From positions 1-64,000 of the forward strand of contig JAJKFH010001473.1 of NCBI GenBank assembly GCA_023333565.1: a stretch of 64,000 bases of DNA, read 5' to 3'. The notes beneath the pieces were generated by a model. It saw only the letters and a program-made list of their open reading frames with translations, was not told the origin of the DNA and did no database searches. A program made the translations under genes and the position numbers. Shown piece after piece: positions 1-10,560 of this stretch (position 1 is its first letter; each line of letters opens with the position of its first letter). This stretch comes from Puffinus mauretanicus (lineage: Eukaryota > Chordata > Aves > Procellariiformes > Procellariidae).

Positions 1-3000
1 AAGCAAGTATTCTCCAGCTCATTTTAATGCTATATACTTGTATACACCTGAGGAAATATCTGTGAGGGCTGGGGACAGGTAAGAAAATATTCCTTAATGA
101 GAGAATGGAGGTCGCCTCTTAGGAGTTGAGGTATCCAGCAGCAACTGAAAAAGCAGGCTATTAATTTTTGAATGAACCCCTTTATTGCAGTTTAATGCTT
201 GCAAGACCAAAACGAAGGGATTTTAAGTCTTCAGATTAGTCTTCTAGCCTACAGCCTATTTTTCCTCCCCAATTCATTCGTCTCTTTAAATCAGCTGCCA
301 CTAGCCTAAACCTTTGGGATTCAGCGAGGTGTTCAGGACAGCTAGGTTTGCTTTTCCAGCTGGACGGGCCAGGAGGAAGAGCTACCAAAAAAATTGGAAG
401 AGGAGATTGATTATCTCTTGTTCTAGAATTTCTTTTTTTTTTTTTTTTTTAAAACAGGTGTCCTTTTAAATTCAAAACCTGTAGAAAGTGATCTTAATTC
501 CTAAAGTGCATAACCTGCTTTAACAGAAAACACCAGCACCGGTTTTGTCACCTAAGTGAGATTATACGCATTTATCCTACCTGCGGCTTAGAGTGCACAT
601 GTACAGCTGGAGAAAGTCTAACATCAAAGTCTGAAACTCTACAAAACCTAAGACAACAGCTATTTATCCTGCATTAAAAAGAGAAAAAGGATTATTTATC
701 TGGGTGGAAGACAGTTCACAGCAGTCATACGTTTTAGGAAAGAAACTGATACTGGTTCATCCTATTAAACTAAGCTGCTTGAGCATAAACAGCCTACTTG
801 CTGACAAAACAGAGTTTATCCTAAAAATATGTATTTACCGCCATAAATACGTATCTAACTGCACATAGCCGCCAGTCCCCAGCAAGTCCCCGTCACACAT
901 CACACCCAGAAGTGTCAGGAATTACAGCTTTAAGATGTATACTGATGTTAAAGTAATGAAGCATCCAAATTAAGGATCAGAGTGTTTACGTTTATATCCA
1001 AAACTGCCTGCCCTGGTCACATCAGCAGGTCCCGAGGGGTAAAGAGGGTTTCACCAGCTTGTGCAGAAAACCAGTCAACTACATATTGAAAGGGAATTTA
1101 GTTATTAAAACCTCCTAATTTTATGCTGGTGACCAACTTGAGAGCAAAATCTGCCTGTCAACTAGATGAGGGTTTTCCTGGGTAAAACCTAAGGCTTTTT
1201 TTAAAGCTAAGGTGGTTATTTCAAGCCACCTCTACCAGAACAAGACACCTGCACCTCGCGTCTAAACGTTGGCTCTGCGAAGTGGGATTAATGGGCCTTT
1301 TCCCCAGATGATCTCAGCCGTTTAGAACAAATTATGCAGATGAGGTACTGTCCAGGTTTTAATAAACTACCCCTAAAAATCTCCAGGTGTAAGTGAAATG
1401 GAATAATGCAAAAAGAGCAAGATGAAGAATGGCAACGGATTGTGCTGAAATGGGGAGTATTGAGGAAGAGAAGCTTTCGGGGACTGAACCTTGGGATGAA
1501 TCCTGGCTGATTCTGCAACAAGAAACAGAGGTAAGCTAACGAAACACGCAAATAACGAGCTGGAGGGTGGGGAAGCAGTCAGCAGAAAGGAGGATCGGAA
1601 TATTAAACGTGACCTGAGCGACCACGCAAGATCCAGCCACACCAAGCGAACTCACACACCTATTTACAAACGCAACAATAAAAAAACAATCTGCTGTACG
1701 CAGAGAGCTCCATCAGAAGAGGAGGACCCGAGTGCGGAATTACAAATAACTCCAAAACAGGCAGTATGACTTTAAAAGCAAGAAATACAGCACTCAAGTC
1801 ATGGTATCCTCAACAGAGAGAAGGGCAGCAGTAAATGCCACGGTAGAAGGCACCGCCAAGAGCTAATCTGGAATATTGCGTACCACAATGAACCCACGCT
1901 CAAGAAAGATTAATCAAAACTGAAGTGCAAAGGAGGGCTAAGAGTAGAAACAGCAGAAGGGATGACCTACATTACCAGAAACTAAAAGCCTGGTTGGCTC
2001 AGCGTGCAAAAACAGGCTGGTAAAGAGCAGGGCTCTCTAAATCCACTGAGAGGTCAACATCAGGAAGAAATTAAATTTAATTAAGTAATTAAACAACACT
2101 AATGCAAGAAACACCAGATAGATACTGATCATAAGCAGTATTTAGCTGGAAACCGGGTTTCTACACGTCCGAGCAAAGATGGTCTGGAATAACCTTCACA
2201 GCAAATTCAGCCAGAGCCCTAACTGCCTCTGACACGGCGCTTGGTAAAGCTTGCAGAGGGGACTAAGAGGTTTCGCCACCTTTAATATCAGGGTCAGGCT
2301 CAAATCTGAAATTTCCTTCTAGTCCCACGTTCCCTACAATGTTATCACCCATCAGAAAAGCGCCTGGTGAGCCAAGTCCTCCAACTCCTGCTGTAACACA
2401 ACGGGAGAGCTAACCTACATTTAATTCTCCACTGCAACTTTCTTAATGGATTAAAAATTATCCACGGACGACGCACCCCTCCAGCTCTCTCGACTCTCCT
2501 CCCTTATTATGGGAGAAAAGCCCTCAAATGGAATATTTGACATCAGTCAAGTTCACCTGCCGAAAACATTTATCTTTAGTATTGTCCCCTCTCCTGTGGG
2601 AACAAAGAGCTCCCTAATCAAATCTCTTTCTCAGATTTTTATTGCATAAAGCATTAACACCACCAGAGCTAGATTCAGAGGGAGATCTCAGACATAACCG
2701 ATCTCCAAACAAAACACGAAAATGTGTGGTACGGTGCCTGTCAAACAAATTCCTCCCCAGAGACCTACTCAGACAACCCTACGCTATAATTACATTCATA
2801 GGTAAGTACGTCTGTTCGGAGAAGTTCACTGATGCCTGACTGCCAGGAGCCGAAGCGGAGCTAAGCCCTGCATCCTCCCAATAAGTTTCAGCTGTTCTAG
2901 AAACTTAACCTACAGTAATTTTCAAGAAGCCACCACAAGATCATTAATCATAAGCTGATGTTCCCTATGCCCTTCCCAGGAATAGTGTTTATCGGGGACA

Positions 3001-4590
3001 GATGTGGACAGAAAGGTGGTTAGGGGTTGTTTTTTGCGACGATGGTATTCCCATCATAGGAATTAATTCCCTAATGGCCTTTATCAAGAACACAAGCAGG
3101 GCATTTACACGAGGTAAGTATTAATCACGACTCTTTCCTCTTCAGACACCACAGAGAGATTACGAAACATAAGAGTTATGTGATAGTGAGAGGGCTCTGA
3201 AGCTGTCAAGCTTAATCTCATTCTTTCGAGCTAGGGAAAGTTTAAGCTGTTTCTTTCCATCACTTTACCGGGTAGCAAAGAACTGGGGCATCTCAAAGAA
3301 AAGCACCCAAACAAAGTAAGGATGATGACAACCGTTGAGTCCAAATAACGTTATCCAGGCTCCTAAAGACAACCAGTTTACAGAACGCCTAGTATCAAAA
3401 AGCCTACCTGGTCACAAGCTCCTGAAATACCTCTTTAGAGATACGAAGACAACTTTCCCTTCTAAGAATGTAAATGATTCCCTCTTACAAAGATCCAAGT
3501 TCACCAATGCCTGCTTAAAACACGCCAGCACCCTGCATCGTTTAACCTCTGATCTGCAGAAAGCTCTGCGCTGGCCTTTTGATGAACATCACTCCAAGAG
3601 ATGGGTCTACCACAGTTTTCTTCTTTAAAAAGAAAAAAATGAAAGAAAAGAGAGAGACAGACAAGAGAATCTGCAGCTCGGCTGAAATATCTCAATCTAT
3701 TTATCTTTACACCAGTCTCAACTCCCTTGGCACAGATCGCCACAGCAGGCGTGCATCCCTCTTTATCGCCCCCGGTCACGCTTTCTCGGCCACCCTAACC
3801 CGAAGGAGACAATTCCCTAAGAAAATTCCCATCTGTGCCAGTTAATTTAACCTCCCCTTCCAAAAGGCGGTGAGCAGATACCACCTGCTGGTCACTGCCT
3901 CGGTGCTTCAAGTTATTCAGCAACGATATTTCCCCTCCCAGGGCTTTCAAATGAGAAAGTCTTTAAATTTATTGTTGGTTAGGATCAAGGCAATAGCCAA
4001 AACACCCTCGCTATCTTTCCTCCCTCACTGTTGAAGCCATAAAAGATAAGACAGTCCCAGTACCGCGGTCCATATCTGTGCGCTCGCAGCGCATCAGCCA
4101 GCCTTCGCAACTGCCAGAAAAGACAAAGCTGCCCACTAAAGAGCGTGCTCTCAGTTTCATCAATTAATCAGCGGGACTGATTTAATCCTCACCCGCAAAT
4201 TCCTTATCCTAAGAGGTAAAAGCCAGGACTAACAGCTAGACTTTGAACTCGCTTCCGTAAGATCAAAAACCTCGACGCTGAAGAAACACGACATCAATTC
4301 TACCGCCAGAGCTGCAAGGAAAAATCTAGGCTGCAAAGATGAACACCACCTATTGCGGAAGGCACGCGGCGCCCTCGCTCCTGGACCAGATCGCAAGCCA
4401 GAACACTTTGGGGAAAAACCCGAGCCGATCAGGTCATCCGTACAGCCCCTGCAAGGTTGATTGCCTCCTACAAGCAACTTGATTTCAAGCAGAGGTTAAT
4501 TAGAACTTACTCTAAGTTGCTATTAGGGCAAGGAGTCAAGTGACATTAAATAAAAAGAAATGTTTAAAGAACATTTGTTTTAGCTTTAAA
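1..4590. other. AT-rich DNA without a recognised gene (probable PIN1 intron 2)
   Basis: No exon of a recognisable protein was found on either strand. The base composition is clearly more AT-rich than the following 5 kb. PIN1 is transcribed leftwards and its last two exons (most of the PPIase domain) are not found here, so this stretch is most simply the long second intron of PIN1. An old CR1-like fragment lies near 1865-2110, and a T-run sits near 431-450. The short open frames here have no family resemblance. Confidence 0.5.
1865..2110 (+). repeat. degraded CR1-like LINE fragment
   Basis: The stretch reads like the internal 3' part of an old sauropsid CR1. It contains a 'tggaatattgcgtacc' first-copy style segment, followed by 'ctcaagaaagatta' and the 'gggatgacctacattaccag' block in the usual order. 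It is much more diverged than the CR1 copies elsewhere in the window, and no 3' terminal repeat is visible. The call rests on recall of the consensus, not on an alignment. Confidence 0.35.
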
Positions 4591-4594
4591 TAAT

Positions 4595-4600
4595 TTTATT
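4595..4600 (-). terminator. AATAAA poly(A) signal on the minus strand
   Basis: The plus strand reads tttatt, which is AATAAA on the minus strand, about 310 bases past PIN1 exon 2. It could end a transcript that reads through PIN1 exon 2 into intron 2, or belong to the unexplained short open frame at 4714-4878. AT-rich DNA produces such hexamers by chance. Confidence 0.3.
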
Positions 4601-4912
4601 TTTAATGTAAAAATACACATTTACAAAGAAAATACAAACAAACCTCTGGAATAACATTACAAAAAAAAACACAAAGGGGAAGACACACGGGCTGGGGCCT
4701 ATCTTTACGTCATTTAATCGTACAGCAAAATTGTTTCTCCAAGTGGCCGGGCCACACGAAAGTCCATGTTCAAACCACTTGGCTTAAAAAACTTTGCTTT
4801 AGCAAGTTCACGACACACTGAACCACTCATCTCGGGGTCCAATTCTAGCCTTAAAATGACTTTTCCCCTCCAACAGTATCATATTCTCTCTCTCTCTCCT
4901 GCATTTACTTGC

Positions 4913-6637
4913 CATTTATAAGCTCCAGTGCCTCATCTTTGGTCCGCGTGATCTTTTCCTGCCTCCACGACGAGGGTCTTCTGGACTGGTTGTGTTTCAC
5001 CAAGAGATGTGAACATCGCACTTTGCTAGGCTCCCCTTGGCCGTTCTTCCCGCTGCCGCTGGGCCGTTCCCACTGGCTGGCATTTGTGATGTGGTTGAAG
5101 TAATAAACACGGCCTGCGGACAGAGAGAGGGGGCTGGGGTTAAAAAAAAAGCTCCGGGCAGACCCCAAGAATCAGCTTCTTGACCCCAACAGTCAGTTTC
5201 TGACCCCAAGAATCAGCTTCTGACCCCAAGAATCAGCTTCTTGACCCCAAGAATCAGCAGACTAGATTTCTGTGAGTGCTCGGCCACATCCACGCGATCA
5301 ACTGAAACACACGAGGTAGGAAACAAGACTTTACAACTCCACGTAATTTCCTAGGCAAGCGTTTCCACCGGGAAGCGCCTTTAGTCAAAGCAACGGCCCC
5401 ACGCGGAAACAGGCTCCAGCTGCCTTTCCGATTCACGACGCTCACACAGATCAGCGACAAAACACCCACTGACACAGTCAGAAACCACAAACACCCCCCA
5501 GGGCAACACCCCGCCGAGACGGTGGACGGTGCCGGGTTTCTGGGATAAGACTGCGTTTCACTCTAGCCCCGTTTACAAAGTCAAAACAGCGTAAAGCCTC
5601 TCTGTTAAGCACATCCCGCACTAACTGTCAGCAAAGATCACATCTTTGCATTGCACAGACCTTTCCTTTGATCGAGACGATTTCTGCTTTCTTCCAGCAA
5701 ATCATTCATCCCAAAGCTCTCCACTGAAGCTAGACTAGACTCGAGAAAAAAGCCAAGCAAACCAAAGTGAAGGATTGAAACAGCAGAGCTGTGCGGCGGG
5801 AAGCTACGACCTCAGAGCAAAGGACCCAAATTCCCGGTTGCAATCCCAACCAACAGCCTAGACCTGCTAACTCCAGGCAGCCACGCAGCTCCCTCCCTCC
5901 AGGACGCTTCAACCACGGTAGTTCTGGCCAGGAAGGGTTCACAGGGGCCCCTCTTCTCTCTCAGCCTCCCTAGACCTCAAACAAAGGAGCAGAGCAGCCA
6001 AGCTGATGAACACGACCTCCCAGGAACTGCTTTTGAGCCACTAAGTGTAAAAAGCTCTCGCCGCAAAGGCCAAAACGCTGCTGAAAGCACCGTCCCGACC
6101 CACACCTTCCCTCCCCGAGGGCAAAGCGTCCTAACCCGGCCTTTTTAGAGCCTTCTCTCGGCTCCCCCACCCTGCCCCGCTTCCCTCCACCTTACCCCAG
6201 CCGGAGCAACCCCCCGCCCCGGCCGACCTGGCATCGCTCCCCTGGCAGACGACGGTCCCAGGAGCCGCTTCGCCACCCCCCCGCCAAGGCCAACCCCCCC
6301 GCCCCAGGGGCACGACGCCCCCCCCCCGGGCACGGCAGCCCCGGAGCCAGGCACCCCGCAGACCCCCACCCGGGCGCTCAGGCCCGCCCCGAGTCCAGCT
6401 TTCCACACCCCGCCGCCATCAGGCCCCGGGCACCGCTCGCAGCCCCTCAGACCCCGCCGAGGCCCAGACCGGGCCACACCTCCGCCGGGGACCAGGCCGA
6501 TACCCCGAGAGGCCCGGCCCGCTGCCCCGGGAGCGGGCACCCCCCCAGCCCCTCACGCTCCCGTCGCCGCCGCCCGTACCGGAGCTGCGGCTCATGCGCT
6601 TCTCCCAACCCGCGGGCAGCTTCTCCTCCTCCGCCAT
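4913..6637 (-). CDS. PIN1: PIN1 peptidyl-prolyl cis/trans isomerase, exons 1-2 (partial)
   Basis: PIN1 isomerises phospho-Ser/Thr-Pro bonds in the nucleus and cytosol and so switches many kinase substrates. Exon 1 (6637-6580) encodes [20 protein letters not shown], the start of the WW domain. Exon 2 (5113 to about 4913) completes the WW domain with the [18 protein letters not shown] block (second Trp and Pro present). It then gives a linker slightly shorter than in human PIN1 and the first PPIase segment, with the phosphate-binding [12 protein letters not shown] loop. Two donors are possible at the exon 2 end: a GT site after 4909, or a GC site after 4913. The GC site keeps the conserved Gly-Tyr junction and is preferred. 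The remaining PPIase exons are not in the window and should lie off its left end. The start ATG is the first in frame and sits in an AAGATGGCGG motif. Confidence 0.93.
5160..5262. repeat. about 21-bp tandem repeat in PIN1 intron 1
   Basis: About five head-to-tail copies of a unit like tgaccccaagaatcagcttct, differing by an extra t or by agt in place of aat. It lies within the 1.5-kb intron between the two PIN1 exons, about 50 bases upstream of the exon 2 acceptor on the minus strand. Confidence 0.85.
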
Positions 6638-6639
6638 CT

Positions 6640-6850
6640 TCCCTCGGCTGCGCCTCCCGCACCGCGCCCGGCCCCATTGGCGCGGGGAGGAGCGAGGTGA
6701 TCCCGCCCCCTCCCTGCTTCCATTGGCCCGAGGGAAGGCAGCGCCCAACCTTCTCGCGTTGCCATTGGCGGAAGCGCCCGCCCTTCTGGGAGGCCGCATT
6801 GAGTCCGGAAGCGGTCCTGGGCACGTGATGCGGGACCGGACAGTGGCCGC
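6640..6850 (-). promoter_or_regulatory. PIN1 CpG-island promoter with three CCAAT boxes
   Basis: On the plus strand attgg occurs at 6676-6680, 6722-6726 and 6764-6768. Read on the PIN1 strand these are three CCAATGG boxes, 46 and 42 bases apart, within 130 bases upstream of the start codon. Regular spacing of this kind is typical of NF-Y promoters of cell-cycle genes. A GCACGTGATG E-box lies at about 6820-6830. The whole 6.1-7.0 kb stretch is a CpG island with no TATA box. Confidence 0.6.
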
Positions 6851-6988
6851 GGGTGGACAAAAGAAGTAGGAACGCGTAATAAAACGGCACCGCGCCGTTC
6901 CACTCCCCCCCCCGCCCTCCACCCGGTTCGGCGGCTCCCGGTGCCCCGTCCCCGCCGCCACACAGCAACGAGAGATTCGAGAAACACG

Positions 6989-6994
6989 TTTATT
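6989..6994 (-). terminator. UBL5 poly(A) signal
   Basis: The plus-strand tttatt is AATAAA on the UBL5 strand, 163 bases beyond the UBL5 stop codon. It gives a short 3' UTR and leaves about 350 bases to the PIN1 start codon, so the two genes are closely packed in tandem. Confidence 0.75.
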
Positions 6995-7156
6995 ACAAAT
7001 CACTTCAACACCTCAGGGCAACTACAGCAGGTTTGGAGCCTCAACATGGCTCCAGCTCGGCCATACCGGGAACGGGGTGGGGTTTAACGGGGATGGGAGG
7101 GGGGTGTCCCACGGAGAGCACCGGGGGCGGGGAGAACCGGGAAGGGATGAGAGCCG

Positions 7157-7732
7157 CTACTGGTAGTAGAGCTCCAGGTTCATGCCATCGTGGATCTCAT
7201 CTGGAGGATGGAATTAAGGAAAAGGGCGGAGATCGATGGGGACACCCCCCCCCCCCCCATCCCCTCCATTAACACCCGCCCGCAGAAGGATACAGTCGCC
7301 CAGCGTGACGTGATCCTTGAAGATGGTGTACCTGCGGGGACGGAAAACACAGCTATCCGGTGGCCGGGACCGTCTCCACCGCCCCGGGATGGCGGGGGGG
7401 GCCCCGACGGCCCCCCCGGGGCCGTCGGGGCCCCCCCCCGCCATCCCGGGGCAAAAGCTGTTTCAACCCCCCCGTCCCCACTCACCACTTTTTAAGGACG
7501 ATTTTGTCCCAGCGTGTCCCGGTTTGCGCCGCGATCAACTTCTTCAGGTCGCGGATAGAGTCCTCGGTGCTGGCGGGGCCGTTAAGGAAAACCGGGGCGG
7601 GGGAGGGAGACACCGGGAGGACCCCCCACCCACCCCACCCCACCCCACCCCACCCAGTCCCGGTTCCCGGGGATACTTGCATTTCACCCGCACCTTCTTG
7701 CCCAAACGATCGTTGCAGACGACTTCGATCAT
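7157..7732 (-). CDS. UBL5: UBL5/Hub1 ubiquitin-like protein, complete, 4 coding exons
   Basis: UBL5 is a 73-residue ubiquitin-like modifier that binds non-covalently to spliceosomal proteins such as SART1/Snu66 and affects pre-mRNA splicing. Coding exons are 7732-7677, 7569-7486, 7331-7294 and 7200-7157, all with GT-AG introns. They total 222 nt, exactly 73 codons plus TAG, the usual family length. The protein starts [18 protein letters not shown] and ends [13 protein letters not shown], with the double tyrosine and no diglycine that mark Hub1 rather than conjugated ubiquitins. Compared with the human protein as remembered there are only a few conservative changes. The three introns are short (107, 154 and 93 bases), and the second carries a long palindrome. 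Confidence 0.97.
7381..7452. repeat. 72-bp near-perfect GC palindrome in UBL5 intron 2
   Basis: The left arm (7381-7414) and right arm (7418-7452) are reverse complements, except that one homopolymer run is 8 G on one side and 9 C on the other. Only three bases separate the arms. The unit lies wholly inside the 154-base intron between UBL5 coding exons 2 and 3. In RNA it would form an extremely stable hairpin between the donor and acceptor. Confidence 0.9.
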
Positions 7733-7739
7733 CGTTGCT

Positions 7740-8029
7740 TAACGCGGGACACGATATGAGATACCGGGGGTTAACGGAGAGAAGAGAAAAAGCACCGGGA
7801 GGAGAGAAAAAGCACCGGGAGGGGGGAAAAGAGGCACCGGGAGGGGGTTATCGGTAAGGAAGGGGGTTAAATAGGGAGGTCCCGACCCCCCGAGCCCCCC
7901 CGGTACCCACCGAGCTCTGCGTCACTCCGCCACAGCCGCTACCGCGTCGGAACCGGAAGCTACCGGGAGCTAAGCCGGAAGCGGAAGTGACGCGCGCAAC
8001 GCTCGCCGTATTGTCGTGAAGCAGCCAAG
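7740..8029. promoter_or_regulatory. bidirectional UBL5/FBXL12 promoter
   Basis: The start codons of the two divergent genes are 297 bases apart. The interval is GC-rich and TATA-less. It contains ETS/GABP-type cores at about 7953-7959, plus a tandem pair ccggaagcggaagtg at 7975-7989 followed by tgacgc. An AAGATGGCGG (YY1-type) motif spans the FBXL12 ATG at 8027-8036. The same 15-mer occurs at 54160-54174 in the CHCHD5/ATP13A1 promoter. Confidence 0.7.
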
Positions 8030-9594
8030 ATGGCGGAGGCGGTTGGAGCGGAGCTGCCGGTGTTGCCCGATTCGGTGCTGCTGCAGGTCCTGGCGCTGCT
8101 GCCGCTGCGGGATCGGCTGCGGGCGGCCAGGTGGGACTCCCCCCCCCCGCCCCCCGACCGGCACCGGCCGCCTCCCCGCCCGGGCCCCGGCGCTGATCGC
8201 CTCCCGCCTCCCCGCAGGGTCTGCCGGCGGTGGCAGCGGCTGGCGTTGGACCGGACGGTCTGGAGACATGTGGATCTGAGCCCGCACCGGGTACGGGCCG
8301 CCCGACAGCCTTCCCGAACCGGGCGGCGGGGGAGGGCATCGCTTCGCTGCGGGCAGGGTGCTGGGGGGGGAATCACCCCACTTTGGGCAGGGGGCTGAGG
8401 TGGGGGGGATCACCCCACTTTGGGCAGGGGGCTGAGGTGGGGGGGATCACCCCACTTTGGGCAGGGGGCTGAGGGGGGATCACCCCACTGGGGCAGGGGG
8501 CTGAGGTGGGGGGGTGCCCACTTGGGCAGGGGCTGAGGTGTGGGGGATCACCCCACTGCGGGCAGGGGGCTGAGGTGGGGGATCACCCCACTGCGGGCAG
8601 GGGGCTGAGGTGGGGGATCACCCACTGCGGGCAGGGGGCTGAGGTGGGGGATCACCCCCTGTGGGCAGGGGCGGGGATCACCCCACTTTGGGCAGGGGCT
8701 GGGGGAGGATCAGGGGCTGGGGATCACCCCACTGGGGGGGGGGAGGATCACCCCACTGTGGGCAGGGGGCTCACCCCTGCCCACCCCCTGGGAACGTGCC
8801 ATTTTCTTTCTCCCCCCTAGATCAGCTCCCGGACCCTGTGGCACCTGGTGCGGCGGCGGCTCCACGACAGCCTGCGGACGCTGCGGGTGCGGGGCACCCT
8901 CCGCTCCGGCGGCAAGGACCGGCTCCTCTCCCCCGCGCTGCTGGCCGCCCTCGGGAAGCGGTGCCCGCGGCTCCACCGGCTGTGCCTGGCAGAGACCGAC
9001 CTCCGCCCCATCCCCTATGGGAGCCTCCCCCCTTCCCTCACGACGCTGGAACTGAGTCGCTGCGAAATCCCCGTCGCCTGGTTCTGCGGCTCCGCCGCGA
9101 GGGCCCTGCCCCAGCTGCAGCACCTCGTTGTCCGCAACGTCCCCGCCTTTTCCGATCGCCATCTGCTGAACGTCTCCTCCCAGAGCCGCCTGAAGACGCT
9201 GAGCCTTTCTGGCACCTACCGCGTAACAGATACGGGGGTTCAGAGAGCGGCTCCGCGCCTGGAGGAGCTGGAGTGCCTGGTGCTGCGCCACTGCGTCGTC
9301 GGTGACTCCGCCGTGGACTTCGTCGGGCGCCACATGAAACATCTCCGGTTCCTGGAGATCAGCAACGCTTACGCCCTGACGAACGCGGGTCTGGCTTGTT
9401 TGGCCACCCTGCAGCGCCTGGAGACGCTGTGCCTTAACCTCTGCGATAAGATTTCCCCCGGTGCCGTTATTGCTTTGTGCCAAGCGCTGCCTCAGCTGAG
9501 GAACCTCAAATTAGGCGGGGCTTGCTTGGAAGATGAAGTAATCGATAAAATTCAGGCGAGTTTGCCCCGCTGTAGTTTTTCATGTACTCCTTGA
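8030..9594 (+). CDS. FBXL12: FBXL12 F-box/leucine-rich-repeat protein, complete, 3 exons
   Basis: FBXL12 is a substrate receptor of SCF (SKP1-CUL1-F-box) ubiquitin ligases. Exons are 8030-8130, 8218-8290 and 8821-9594. They total 948 nt, encoding 315 residues, close to the roughly 326 of the human protein. The F-box lies at about residues 8-54 and includes LPDSVLLQVLALLPLRDR and VCRRWQRLALDRTVWRHVDL, split by two short introns as expected for the family. The rest is a run of leucine-rich repeats encoded by one exon. It includes the SGTYRVTDTGVQ segment that matches GTYRVTETG of human FBXL12, and the LRNLKLGG repeat near the C-terminus. Outside the F-box the sequence is well diverged from the mammalian one. 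It is transcribed divergently from UBL5. Confidence 0.92.
8350..8775. repeat. about 37-bp minisatellite filling FBXL12 intron 2
   Basis: Roughly a dozen imperfect copies of a unit such as gggcagggggctgaggtggg followed by ggggatcaccccactttg. Later copies are shortened or have substituted bases. It makes up most of the 530-base intron between exons 2 and 3. Its open frames are repeat artefacts. Confidence 0.92.
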
Positions 9595-10560
9595 CACGCA
9601 GCCTGAAGCAGCAGGGCTTTTGTCATTCGTTACCACACCTCAAGTGCTCCTTTGGGGGTAAAATCTCTTCTCCTGGGAGCTGCTCTGCATGTTTTTGGGA
9701 CAAACTTTTTGTTGGGGCTAAACCAGCAAGCGTGTCATGTAAAATGGTTTTTCGGGAGCTTGCTTTTGGTGGGATCGGGGGAGTAGGAAAGCCGGGGAGC
9801 ACCCGGCCTTTGGGAACCCCTCGGATGAGCTGCCCAAAGACTGGCTGAGGTTACAAGTTTAACCTCTGCCCGCTCCTCTTCCCCCGCCGCTAAACATCCG
9901 GCAGCAGCTTAACGAGCGCAGAATTCAACGAACAAAGTGAGGCGCCCTCCTGCCGCCGAAAAAAAGATCTGGCAGCCCAAATCCCAGACTTCCAGTTAAT
10001 ATCTAACTCCGATTGCTTAACCGCCCTGCACGTACACTCCAAACTCTGCCGGGGAAGAAATACCTCAGCGACACGTGCCAGAGCTGCTCTTTTCTTGGAA
10101 GAGCTCAGGCGATCCGCCCAGGCGGCGAGCGTTTTCCGTCCAGGATATCATCTTGCTTCTTCCTTTCCTTCAAATTCCGTTCTTCAAGTTACTTTTCAAA
10201 AAGGTTTTGGTCGCGGGGCTTCCTGAACGCCCGGTCCGAAGAGCCACACGTCGCATTTGCGCAGCAAACGGGCTGGCGCGGGCTCTCGGGCATCGCCAGG
10301 GGCTGCCGTTACCTCCCGTGCAGCGGGAGCAGCCACGTTTCCTTGTCACTTTTTATCGTCCTCATTCTCCTCCTCCCCGCAATGTTGTAACGCCAGATAA
10401 CGGACGCTGAGCGTCGCGACGTTGCTATTCTTGGGTCGTTGAGTCACCCGAGGATGTTTTTAAATCAAATATTGTATTTATTAAATAAAAACGCTTTTGA
10501 TTTGTGTTTTCTCACGCTGCAATGTTGTAACTCAACTAATGTCTTTGTTAAAATAAAGAA
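9595..10560 (+). other. probable FBXL12 3' UTR with two poly(A) signals
   Basis: After the FBXL12 stop the sequence has no further coding potential. AATAAA hexamers at 10484-10489 and 10552-10557 would give 3' UTRs of about 0.9-1.0 kb. No competing gene on this strand explains them. Confidence 0.5.

Noticed and set aside
2642..2839. 65-codon plus-strand frame (MHKALTPPELDSEGD...)
   Set aside because: No family recognised, and no splice or conservation evidence. It lies in the presumed PIN1 intron and a frame this long is expected by chance.
6145..7003. Overlapping 90-190-codon frames in the PIN1 CpG island
   Set aside because: GC-rich DNA is poor in stop codons. One contains PIN1 exon 1 in frame, and the rest are shadows.
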